Notes under the pieces: generated by a model
What the model was told of the DNA's origin: nothing
What the model saw: only the letters and a program-made list of their open reading frames with translations
The model's database searches: none
Shown: piece by piece, positions 25,237 to 37,300 of the stretch
Layout: every line of letters starts with the position of its first letter
Numbering within the stretch: the stretch's first letter is position 1
Position numbers and translations under genes: made by a program
Assembly (NCBI GenBank): GCA_947172415.1
Contig: OX359193.1
Location: 8,457,501 to 8,521,500 of the forward strand
Direction of reading: 5' to 3'
Source: Chondrosia reniformis
Taxonomy: Eukaryota; Porifera; Demospongiae; Chondrillida; Chondrillidae
Length of the DNA stretch: 64,000 nt

Positions 25237-27691
25237 ATGGTAAGTCTCTTATGTGTTTACATGTAAACAGGATCCTCAGCTACTGGTACCTTTTGCAGCT
25301 GCGTAGAGAGGCCAGGCTACGCAGAGAGTACATCTACCGGAAGTCCGTAGAGGACAAGGAGAGAACTACGCTGGAGAGGAAGAGAAAGATTAGAGAAGCT
25401 TTAGAAGGTACATGCACCATGCATTGCTTTCCGAACTGTCTCCTCAAAGGACACTTTCTTTGCCGCCAGATGGCAGGCCTATTCCAACAGAGCTGAAGAG
25501 AGAGGAGGCGATACTGAGGGACAACATGGAGTACGACGATGTGGAACACCAAGGTAGTGTGCTAGGTCGTTTGGAACATAAATATGTGTGAAGGATATTG
25601 TCCTCTTGTAGAGGGGTTCAGCCATGTTGATGATGAGTATGCATGGGCTGGAGTTGAAGACCCAAAGGTGGTGGTCACAACATCACACAGTCCCAGTAGC
25701 AGACTGAAACAGTTTGTAAAAGTAAAGTCACGTGTTGCCCACTGTGAGATGAAGTGTACGTCATGTAAACATCATGTTCTTCAGGAGCTGAGACTGATGA
25801 TGCCAAATGCACAAAGAATGAATCGAGGGAGTTTTGTGATCAGTCAACTAGTCCATGCATGCAAGTCTAACAATGTGACAGATTTGATCATTGTACATGA
25901 ACACAGGGGAGAACCAAGTACTTTCAAATCACACACCATCCACTCACCCTCCACTCACCCTCCACTCACCCTCCACTCACCCTCCACTCACCCTCCACTC
26001 ACCCTCCACTCACCCTCCACTCACCCTCCATCCACCCATCTGCCCCTCTCTCTCTCCCTTTAAGATGGTTTAATTGTGAGTCATCTTCCATTTGGACCGA
26101 CTGCAAGTTTTACAATTTCCAACACGATCATGCGTCACGACATTCCTCAGGTTGGAACAATGTCTGAAGCATTTCCTCATCTCATATTCCACAACTTTAC
26201 ATCAAAGCTCGGAAAGAGAGTAGGCACAATTAGATCTCTGTTACATTTCCATGGTAACACCAACCACTCTGGGTCTCTCTTCGCTGCAGGTGATGAATAT
26301 ACTCAAATATTTGTTTCCAGTGCCCAAACCTGATTCACGTCGCGTCATCACATTTGCTAACAATGAAGACTACATCTCCTTCAGGTAATGGACAGCTAGT
26401 TAAGAGTTTTGGGAACCAAAGGATGAACATTTGGTTGTGTAATTGGATTTGAATCTCACATCCTTAAGTGTTCATTCACCTCTTATGAAAATATGGTTGT
26501 AAACCTTATAAATGTAACTGACTAAAAAATACCAAACACCTTATATGGTAGCATTGACCACCAGATTGTACTTCGGCCTTTCAAAGGAAGTGATTTCACT
26601 TATTACCCATATATATGTAACTGTAAGGAAATACTATATATCAACATATACATGGTTTCTATGTAAATGGTATAATTTATTTTTTGATTTCTCTTGAGTA
26701 TACTGAACTTGTTGTACCTCAGGTGACCAGCGAGTACCACTCTACACCTACCAACCATCTCTAATGTTTCTTTAGTATATTTGAATGAAATAGCTTTTGA
26801 TATAACATATGTATTTATATTTGGTGCTTTATGTTAATGCAAACACACCTCCTGACCATTTGACACACCCCTTGACATACCCCTTGACATACCCCTTGAC
26901 ATACCCCTTGACATACCGCTTGATACACCACTTGACACACCCCTTGACATACCCCTTGACATACCCCTTGACATACCGCTTGATACACCACTTGACACAC
27001 CCCTTGACATACCCCTTGACATACCCCTTGACATACCGCTTGATACACCACTTGACACACCCCTTGACATACCCCTTGACATACCCCTTGACATACCGCT
27101 TGATACACCACTTGACACACCCCTTGACACACCCCTTGACATACCCCTTGACATACCCCTTGACATACCCCTTGACATACCCCTTGACACACCACTTGAT
27201 ACACATCCTATATATAAGGCCATTCCTGGAGTTAGTTCATTTAGGTAGGAGGTAGAAATCTAAACTGACACCTGCCTAACTTATTGTTTCCCTTAATGTC
27301 CTTGTCTCCTTTTTCCATATGTAGCTTCTTATCATTTACAATATTTGGCAATAGGACATATTTGTTGCTATATATAGTGTTGAGCATTTCTTGAAGTAAC
27401 ACTTGTGGTTTCTATTATTGATATGAACACAGGCACCACACATACAAAAAGGATGGAAAGGAAGTTGAGCTAAAGGAAGTTGGCCCTCGTTTTGAATTGA
27501 GATGTGAGTCTGTTGTTGTCTCCACTTGATCACTTATCACTTGCTACATTACTAAGAGACATTCTAAATTTGCAGTATATGAAATCAGATTGGGAACAGT
27601 GGACAATGTAGATGCAGATTTGGAATGGAGATTAAGACCATATATGAACACATCCAAAAAGAAACTAGCTCTTACTGAAGCAAAAAGTTGA
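25237..27691 (+). CDS. IMP4: U3 snoRNP protein IMP4 (Brix domain)
   Basis: IMP4 binds U3 snoRNA in the small-subunit processome and is needed for early 18S rRNA processing in the nucleolus. Exon 1 is only the ATG (25237-25239), followed by GTAAGT. Exon 2 (25299-25407) starts [15 protein letters not shown], the conserved N-terminus. Later exons give [17 protein letters not shown], the Brix core [94 protein letters not shown], and a basic tail to TGA 27689-27691. Two introns hold tandem arrays (11-bp units near 25935-26035 and a 12/60-bp array at 26862-27205). It lies 200 bp downstream of RagA/B on the same strand. Confidence 0.92.
25935..26035 (+). repeat. 11-bp CTCACCCTCCA array in an IMP4 intron
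   Basis: About nine units of an 11-bp pyrimidine-rich repeat (CCACTCACCCT phase) lie a few tens of bases before the acceptor CCCTTTAAG, forming part of the pyrimidine tract. Confidence 0.8.
26862..27205 (+). repeat. 12-bp array with 60-bp higher-order structure in an IMP4 intron
   Basis: The basic unit is CCCTTGACATAC with variants CGCTTGATACAC and CACTTGACACAC. Five 12-mers make a 60-bp block that repeats almost exactly at 26881, 26941, 27001 and 27061. Long ORFs in several frames are a by-product of the 12-bp period. Confidence 0.85.
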
Positions 27692-28355
27692 TCTATTTTC
27701 AGCAAGACACATTGGTTTAGGGATAGTCAACTTTTTCTTTCATTTTTATTTGTTGTAACAAATGGTACACTTGTATTGTACATTGTGTTAAGTAGATAAA
27801 ATACAGGTGTTTCCAACATCACTATTAGTAGGCCAATAGCATTCATACATTGAATCGATGATAAAGTATTAAATTAGTGAAAGGTATTCAGGGTGCTTCA
27901 GATAAGATACTTAATTTACTAGTGTCCAGTAGGATAAGGAGGTGTGTCTTGAGAGGGACCATTGTTAGAATAGGTTGTTGGTAATTCATCTTAATAGTAA
28001 GCTGACACCATTAATCCTTGACAAACGGTTGACATTGATCTTTTTAAGAACAAAAGCTGTTACTTTCATCAAAGAATAAATATTTGTTATCATTTAGAAT
28101 GTTGTTGTATGTGTCTGTATAAACTACATTTGTAGGTCCCTGCATTGCAGCCTGCAGGGGAGTAGAGGTGACTAGGAGGCTACCGATTCAGCCGTAGCTA
28201 GTTTGATCTAATATTGTATATTAGGAGTTAACAATTAGTGAACGTCCGTATTTCGATTCGGAAACAATCAGTAATTTAGTTACAAGTGCGTCGATTGTGT
28301 AAGGCCAAGATACAACAATTCCGCAGGTTGAACGGGATTCAACTTTTGGGGTTTG
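27692..28355 (+). other. IMP4 3' flank and GEF 5' flank
   Basis: No coding exon seen in these 664 bp. A short inverted repeat (CCCTGCA..TGCAGGG) is at about 28138-28159. It should hold the IMP4 3' UTR and the promoter and 5' UTR of the downstream exchange-factor gene. Confidence 0.4.
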
Positions 28356-31300
28356 ATGGATCGCGGAGCAGGGTCTAAGTTCAAAAGACGGCAATCGGTC
28401 AAGGATTTGGCTGGATTTTTCGAAGGTATCGCAAAAGTAACATCGGAGATCAGGCCACCTGGGAATGAAGGCGTAAAGAGACGATCTTTTGACAGAAGAT
28501 TGTCAGAACGGACAATGCCGTCTGAAAGCATCCTCAACGCTTCGTCTAAACGGGCAGCCAGCACATCGGAAGCTAATGAGATTCATGGTACATCACGTGA
28601 TTCAATCAATACATCTACATTCGATTCTTTTAAACTTCCAAGGTTTCTTTCAGACAGGAAAAAGGATATTCCATTAGTTGAACGGAAAGGAGAACTCCAC
28701 GGGAGAAGGTTTTTGAAACACTTCTGTTCAGTTGACAGCGGTTTGGGGGAGATTAGTAATTTAGCACGGCAACTGAAATCCGATACCTATTACAACCCAC
28801 CTCCCCTGTCCACACCCTGCGATCGCGTGCAAATGGAGTCAAAGTTGGGACAGCTTGTTGAAGACGACACAATTAAGAATGTGAGAGCTGCTGTCGTCAT
28901 TATGGAGAAGGGCATTGACCCAAGAAGCGACGCAAGAAAGGTGAGTAGTAATAATAGTCGCAGTTTCGTTTTATTACACATTGGTTGCATGCACGAATCG
29001 GTAGTTTAGAGTAACGTAGTAGAGAAGGCTATATACGTAGTGAGAGCTTGTTTTGCTAATATGTGTGTATGTAGAATATTTACGCATCGTCAGACTGAAG
29101 TGTGTTTGACGGAGCATTAGCAGCAGGAGGTGTCTGGTGGCGGTTATGTCGTATTCCTGTAGCGTTACCTACTGGTTGTAGTTTATTGTCAGTAAGGACC
29201 GCCTTAACGAAACACTCTGAGCGCAGCCAGTAGGTAAAACTTCTCCGCAGTCTGTTAATAGTGCTAATTGCGTTTGATCGTTTGAAAAGTAAAGGACGTA
29301 GCGAGGTCATACGGTAATTGTTTACCTCTTGGTATTTGACAAATGTCTACTCACTCATCAAGTCATCTTGGAATAGTAAGTTTAGTGTTTCTTGAGATTT
29401 GTACAGTTAACCTTTCTAAAGCATCTCATTTGACTCGTCTTGTTGGCCTGATAAGTGTCTGTATGTAATAATGTATATTATTATGCTATATTATTATTAT
29501 TATTAAACATCTACATCTGCCTTCAGGGTCTGTTGATTAAATGTGGGTCTAAGTGATGTTGTGTAAAGAAATCAAAGTTCTTTGATCCAATAGTGATGCT
29601 ACAGTCTAGTACATCATCTCAATTTCTGCGTATATGCATGACTTTGATCTCTGCTTTCATTTTTACTTCAATTAACAGAGTCCAACCGCTTATGTGAAAA
29701 TGTTTTCAGTATTTCCTAAAGTTGAAATTATTTAAACAAATGTTCCTGTACACAGGCCGCTTTAGAACTCCACCATATGCGGGGCAGCTAGTTGTGGTTG
29801 AGTATTTGTCGAGTTCTAGTGATTCACAGCGTGCAACCTCAATTTTGTCAAATGCACAAAGCACGCAGGAAATATAGCATTTTGTCTATCTTTACTTGAT
29901 ATGTGTATTAACGCAGGCTCCATTTCATTAATTGAGCATCCATTATCCCTTGCTTAAGAATATTAATTAGTCAACATTGTACCTACATTATTACTAAAAT
30001 GAGAGTTCAATAATACGAGATATTGTACATACAGAAGTTTATATTTGCTCAAAAGCTAATGTATTTCACTTGTAATTGATCCTTATCAAGTAACAGATAA
30101 ACAGCAGTAAACCTAAAGGGATCATTTAGATGTGAAGAGTATACAAATGTATATGTTCTTGGTGAATATTATTTTGGTGAATATTCACAACCTAAATAAT
30201 GTTTTGATTAGAACAGGTATTGATATTGTATATTTGTACAAAATGTGTGTACATTACTTGCAAGTTGGGTATTGTATGAAGTTGAATGCGAGTTTTGAGG
30301 AAAACTAAACCTGTTTATTGAGTAAACAGAATTACCCACTGGATGTCCATACAGATATAGCAGGACTATGACTGTTGTGAATGTCCATACAGATATAGCA
30401 GGACTGTGACTGGTAATCCTTTGTAGACTACTAACTCCGTATGTGTACCTAAAGCATGTTATCAAAGCATATTATGATAGTGAATGTATTTTATCGTTGA
30501 AGGAGATGTGATATTATTTGATATACTGATTATGATAAGAAGTGTCTGTTTAGCTAGTCAACAACAAGTCTTCCCCAGAGACTGCAGCCCGAAGCACCTC
30601 CAGCTGCTAACAACATACATATGGTATACCTGAGCTAGTCTTTGAATTGTGAAAAGTACTGTAATTCTGAAAATTTTCATGTGATAAATTTTCATGTTTG
30701 TGGTCTGAGTCACTTTTTGATTCGCATGTATGAATGAACAAACAAAAATTTCGTGGTGGTTGGAAATATTGGAAAGAAATACGGTAGTTTCAAAGTAATG
30801 TACATAATGAAAATGTTGTTCCATTCCATATGACTGGTGTATTGGGTATAATAATTGGTACAGTAGGTACTCATGATTAAGAATGTAAACCAATTATTAC
30901 GTAGTTGTAGTTAGCTTAAGAGGGAGAGCATGAGGTGGGCATTGCTGTGGCAGTTGTAGCTCAGTGGCAGAGCAACTGGTGGTCATAACCAGCTGTCCTG
31001 GGTTCGATTCCCAGCAATTGCTTCTTTCGTGTTTTTCACTCTTTGTGATGTTTGATTGATTATTACTTGTGGGTTGATTATCACATCGATTATTCATGTA
31101 CAGTGTGTGTGTCTGCGTATGTATGTACCCAGACACACATCGGGGAGACGTAGCAGGTGTGCATGTGTACGTGGAATACGCATGTCATGGAGTTTATGTA
31201 ACATTAATGGTCAGTGTTAGTGTTGAATTGAAGTTGAATTACTTTACACATTAAGTCCAATCCCTATTCCTCCATAACATATGGTGTACCCTATTCACAT

Positions 31301-34300
31301 CACAACTTTTCATTATTTTCTTGTTATTTATTCTTGTTTGGGCTTTAAGGTCAAATTACTGCAGTACCGAGCATGCTTGCTCACACATGCACACATGTAT
31401 CTCTTCAGAGGACAACTTGTAAGAAGCAAACATTCTAGCCGATCACCATATAACTCTCTCAGAGTGGACACATTTCTAATACGGGTTTGATTACTCAACA
31501 CTCTCTATATACACATACGTACATACGTGCGTACATGCAAGCAATACTAGCAAACCAAATATCTTAGTACATCCTTTGTTTCCAAACCAACTTCCAAATT
31601 GAGTTTGTGGATAATATTTCAATTTTGTCTCTGTGTTCTGCAAACAGACTCTCCCCTGTTAGGTACGTACCTATGTGTGGGCGTGGTTACTGTGTGTTTA
31701 CATAAACAAATATACTCCACCTACTATGTTATATAGAGTTATGAATATCTTTACTGCCAAAGCCATGAATATCATTAACTTGTTTTGATACCAGCAAAGC
31801 ACACACCTTGCAAATTGAGGAAGACAGTGTCATATATGTCAGCATCATTAAGTATCCATAAAGGGAGACTTAATAGACAGTAGCTTGAATGACTTGGATC
31901 TGATTAGTAGATAAATAAGATGTTCTATCGCCATGTGTTGGTAACCTAGGTAACCATGTGGCCACCCCTGCTCCTCCCCTACCTCTCTGTGGGAGTTGTA
32001 TTGACTGGGAGGTTTGTTATGTTTGACCAGTTAATATAAACTTATACATCTCTCCTATGTCAGTATAGAGGAATATACGTATATTATATACCTACGTATA
32101 TAGAAGACTTGATTAGTAGAATTGTGAAGGAGACTTGATTGCACAATACAAGGACTATATTGTTAAGATATAGAACAGTGTACCCCACCCCTACCTGCAC
32201 GTGTACCCCACCCCTACCTGCACGTGTACCCCACCCCTACCTGCACGTGTACCCCACCCCTACCTGCACGTGTACCCCACCCCTACCTGCACGTGTACCC
32301 CACCCCTACCTGCACGTGTACCCCACCCCTACCTGCACGTATCTGGGAAAGATCTGTCCGAGGCATCTGAATATCTGCACTTGATGCACGTACGTATACG
32401 TATGAGTCACAAATGGCCTTTCTCAAAGTTAGCAGTTGCTAGTGCAGAGATCAGACATGCTTCATGTGTGAGTGATGTCAGGATGATGTACAGGGTGATA
32501 TGTCATGACACAAGTGCCCCATTACATGGTACGTCTGTGCAGTAGCCACACCAAATATGACCTCAGGAGTTTGAGTGTTCTTGGTGGGTTGTCATACATA
32601 ACTGGCCATTTCCTTATTCCTACTGAAATTTCAATATTTATTGGCTTCATGTGCACTTCTCATTTAACATAGCTCCCGCCCACTCATACTGAATGCCACT
32701 GATGTCAGTCCAAGTATACTTCCTATGTGGCCCCATTGTACTCACCAGCGTATTACCTCTCATCACAATGCAGTGATGTGGTTGAGTGCCATTGTTGTGT
32801 GCAGGTTTATATTAACTAAGAGTCCAGGGGCCACTATCTGAAGTAAGAGCCTGGTCTGTACCTGTAATGTGATCAATTGAGTTGTGGCAAGATTTCTGTG
32901 TGTCCTTATATAGGTACTTACCTCATGTATTATCACTCATAGCTTGTATACAGATAGTGCCATCTAATATGACTACCAAATGTTATTGTACTATTATAAC
33001 AATGTTTGTTGAATAACAGAATATCAACCACAAACAGTGATTGATTACCCACTATCTAGAAAACTGTAGTTACCATAGCAACCATGGTGATTCTTTATAT
33101 AATCATGTTTATAGTGAGCATGTGGTTCTAGTGAAGATGTTGATACAGTCTATCAAGAAAACTGTAGTTACCATAGCAACCATGGTGATTCTTTTATCAT
33201 CATGTTTATAGTGAGCATATGGTTCTAGTGAAGATGTTGATACAGTATGTATGTACGTACCTAATGGACCAATGGGGGTAGATCCATTTGTAGGAGAGAT
33301 TTGAAAATTAAAAACTGTAAACAATGATCTATTTATCCTGCTACACTACTCATCACATTTTCAAAAAGGCTAACTGTATATTCAAAACTTTTTCACTTAG
33401 TAACCAATTAATCTATGTTATGTCACATTAGTGCATGTAAGTCAAGCGAGGCTAAATTTGTAAGGTTGGCCTGTCAAATCTGATAACAGCTCTGAGAGTG
33501 GTTCTCTGCAGTGACCAGTCACTTGGGAAGCCTTCTGACGGCTGTTAATCAATTGTAGCACTATGGAAGGACTTCACCTGAGAAATCATCATGAGATAAT
33601 GAGAGGAGATTATAGTCTGCATGACTTCTCATAGGTACATTAATCTATATACTCCTGTGGTCCAGCCCCTCCCCTTAATTTAACACCCGTCTACCTACTT
33701 GTTATCAAATAGGGTGTCTCTTATCTTAAAAGGCAATGTAATGAAATTAATTAATAGAAGTGGATGAAAGTGCCCCTGGTTACAGGCGATGCAGTAATGC
33801 TTAGCTAGTCAACAGGAAGTATTTCCTCCAAGATGCTACTCCTTGTGTACAAATATGTATTTACGTACATTGGTCTGGGGGCAGGTCTGTCTATACTTGG
33901 ACATGTGGCCCATGATATACGTATGGTGAAATCAGCTGATTACCATGGTAACACAACCTCTTCCTGGCCTTTATGTTATATGCTAAGAATGACATCATTG
34001 CTGACCACTTTATGGCTTCCCTGGGCTATCTGAACCACATTAACATAGCAGTGTAGTTCAGTAAGAGGAATCACTTTAGGAGTGCCTTCCCCACTCTGCT
34101 CCTAGTCCTGACTGGAAGAGGTACCTTCAGAGAAGAGAATTCAGTAGACCATTTATTTAGGAAGGTTTTCTGTGTAAGGAGTTGTGAACAGTGGCCTGAG
34201 GAGAGTTAGCTAACATAATGGTGAGTGGAGTGGCCTGTATTGAGAGGAGAGTTAGGTATTATAATGATGAGTGGAGTGGTCTGTATTGAGAGGAGAGTTA

Positions 34301-37300
34301 GGTATTATAATGGTGAGTGGAGTGGTCTGTATTGAGAGGAGAGTTAGGTATTATAATGGTGAGTGGAGTGGTCTGTATTGAGAGGAGAGTTAGGTATTAT
34401 AATGGTGAGTGGAGTGGCCTGTATTGAGAGGAGAGTTAGGTATTATAATGGTGAGTGGAGTGGCCTGTATTGAGAGGAGAGTTAGGTATTATAATGGTGA
34501 GTGGAGTGGCCTGTATTGAGAGGAGAGTTAGGTATTATAATGGTGAGTGGAGTGGCCTGTATTGAGAGGAGAGTTAGGTATTATAATGGTGAGTGGAGTG
34601 GTCTGTATTGAGAGGAGAGTTAGGTATTATAATGGTGAGTGGAGTGGCCTGTATTGAGAGGAGAGTTAGGTATTATAATGGTGAGTGGAGTGGCCTGTAT
34701 TGAGAGGAGAGTTAGGTATTATAATGGTGAGTGGAGTGGCCTGTATTGAGAGGAGAGTTAGGTATTATAATGGTGAGTGGAGTGGCCTGTATTGAGAGGA
34801 GAGTTAGGTATTATAATGGTGAGTGGAGTGGCCTGTATTGAGAGGAGAGTTAGCTAACATAATGGTGAGTGGAGTGGCCTGTATTGAGAGGAGAGTTAGG
34901 TAGGTATTATAATGATGAGTGGAGTGGCCTGTATTGAGAGGAGAGTTAGCTAACATAATGATGAGTGGAGTGGCCTGTATTGAGAGGAGAGTTAGCTAAC
35001 ATAATGGTGAGTGGAGTGGCCTGTATTGAGAGGAGAGTTAGGTATTATAATGGTGAGTGGAGTGGCCTGTATTGAGAGGAGAGTTAGCTAACATAATGGT
35101 GAGTGGAGTGGCCTGTATTGAGAGGAGAGTTAGGTAGGTATTATAATGATGAGTGGAGTGGCCTGTATTGAGAGGAGAGTTAGCTAACATAATGATGAGT
35201 GGAGTGGCCTGTATTGAGAGGAGAGTTAGCTAACATAATGGTGAGTGGAGTGGCCTGTATTGAGAGGAGAGTTAGGTATTATAATGGTGAGTGGAGTGGC
35301 CTGTATTGAGAGGAGAGTTAGGTATTATAATGATGAGTGGAGTGGCCTGTATTGAGAGGAGAGTTAGGTATTATAATGATGAGTGGAGTGGCCTGTATTG
35401 AGAGGAGAGTTAGGTATTATAATGGTGAGTGGAGTGGCCTGTATTGAGAGGAGAGTTAGGTATTATAATGATGAGTGGAGTGGCCTGTATTGAGAGGAGA
35501 GTTAGCTAACATAATGGTAAATACGTAGCTCCACTAAAATGGTTGTCGTTATATAGATCCTCTATGTTTCCGGGCTGGAAGTAGATGTATTCACTATTTA
35601 TATGCGTATGCAGTAGTACATTATTAACTGAAGCTATTTCCAATTAATATTCATATAAAATGGTGTGTGTTGAAAGTGCATTCTGTGTAGCAGCTGTTAT
35701 TCAAGGATGTTCCTAAATCTTTTTTGTGTTTCTTTCTCCCTATTAGCTCAATTAGATCCACTTAGATACGTAACTATATAAAACTCACTTCCTGCCTTTA
35801 AATATATTAACACACACAGGGTCTCAAATGTATTTAGTGAATTAATATATGTAAGTCATATGCTAACCTTTCACTGGCTGATTTGGGAATTGTGATAGCT
35901 AATCTTAAGCTGGAGTTGGGAATACGTATTCCTTCATATGTACGTAGCAAGCATGGAAGAGAGTGTAATTAGAAGAACTGCATTAGGTACTTTGAGTTTT
36001 GAAAAGGCAATTAATTGCCAAATGATATAAATTACTGTATAATATTATTATACTATATACGTACATATGCATATACAATGTGGTACTAAAGATTTGTGAT
36101 TATGGATTTTCATCTCATTGTACATAGTATGGTATATGTACATAGTATGGTATATGTACATAGTATGGTATATGTACATAGTATGGTATATGTACATAGT
36201 ATGGTATATGTACATAGTATGGTATATGTACATAGTATGGTATATGTACATAGTATGGTATATGTACATAGTATGGTATATGTACATAGTATGGTATATG
36301 TACATAGTATGGTATATGTACATAGTATGGTATATGTACATAGTATGGTATATGTACATAGTATGGTATATGTACATAGTATGGTATATGTACATAGTAT
36401 GGTATATGTACATATGATGGCTACATAGCACTGTTCCATACAGCCAGTCAGATTTCCTTTCTATTTTTCTCTCCAACAGAACAACGTTAGAGTGCACCCA
36501 GGTCAGTCAAGAGTTAGTGACCTGGTCAAGTCCTTCAACGAGATATCAAAGCAGAGCAGACCCTGGGCTCACACGAGGAAGAGCATCATCAGAAGAGGCA
36601 GTGTTGATTCTTTGGCTAGCCTCGAGATTGCCCTACCTGTAAAAAATTCATCCTTCTATACGTATGAGCGCAACCCCTCCCCCTCTCCCAGCCCTCCTCC
36701 TCAGCCTGTAAAACTTAAAGAAGTAAATTCACAGAAGCATGATTCAAAGAATCGCAGTTCGGATGATATTCTGTCGCATTCCAGGAGAAGCAGATATGAT
36801 CACAACACAGAAACTGTTAGACTGTCCGTGAAAGACAGAATCACACTCTTCAGTAACCTCGGTAGCGGAATGGACTCCAAGGGCCAGCTCAAGACGGAGA
36901 CTGCTCGCAACACCAGACAGTCCACTCCTGGACCAAATTTTGAATCTCCTCAAACTGTAGCAATTAAAGATGAAGCCAGGAGGCGAGCCAAGAGTGAGGG
37001 GCGTGGCCAGCCTAAGAAGAAACAGGAAATCAGATTTTCTGGTGCCATGAAGAAGAGCCACACCCTCTGTTCCATTACTGATCCAATGTGCTCCCTCATG
37101 TCTGATAGCGACGACAGCAGTGACTCGGACGAGGTGGAGGTTCTGAAAGACATTGCTAAATCACCAGACTTGACTCAACCAAGTGATCCTCGCGATAGTG
37201 GATTTCCCAATGAGGAAGGAGAGTTTGGAGAAGATGCAGCAACCTTGAAGAAGGAGAGATCGCGCCTCAGCAGTACAGAACATCCCAGCTCTCCAACAGT

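Larger units (their letters stand above)
28941..36479 (+). other. GEF intron 1, 7.5 kb
   Basis: No coding exon supported. Contents: a tRNA-like unit (30950-31021), a 21-bp array (32179-32340), a 98-bp tandem duplication with two X-box-like motifs (33057-33250), a 46-bp array of about 28 units (34220-35515) and an 18-bp array (36116-36412) close to the acceptor. The remaining stretches are AT-rich with no clear features. Confidence 0.6.

Noticed and set aside
26809-27255. ORFs in four frames encoding TYPL, GVCQ, GYVK and GMSR repeats
   Set aside because: Artefacts of a 12-bp tandem repeat in an IMP4 intron; the conserved IMP4 frame skips this stretch.
30950-31021. A functional methionine tRNA (CAT) or a UGA-reading tRNA (TCA)
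   Set aside because: CAT is out of register in the seven-base loop, and the TCA reading lacks U33. It also lacks the long variable arm and extended acceptor of a selenocysteine tRNA.
36048-36497. Several ORFs of about 100-150 residues (TMYIYH, SMVYVH types)
   Set aside because: All are translations of an 18-bp repeat, open in several frames on both strands, inside a GEF intron.
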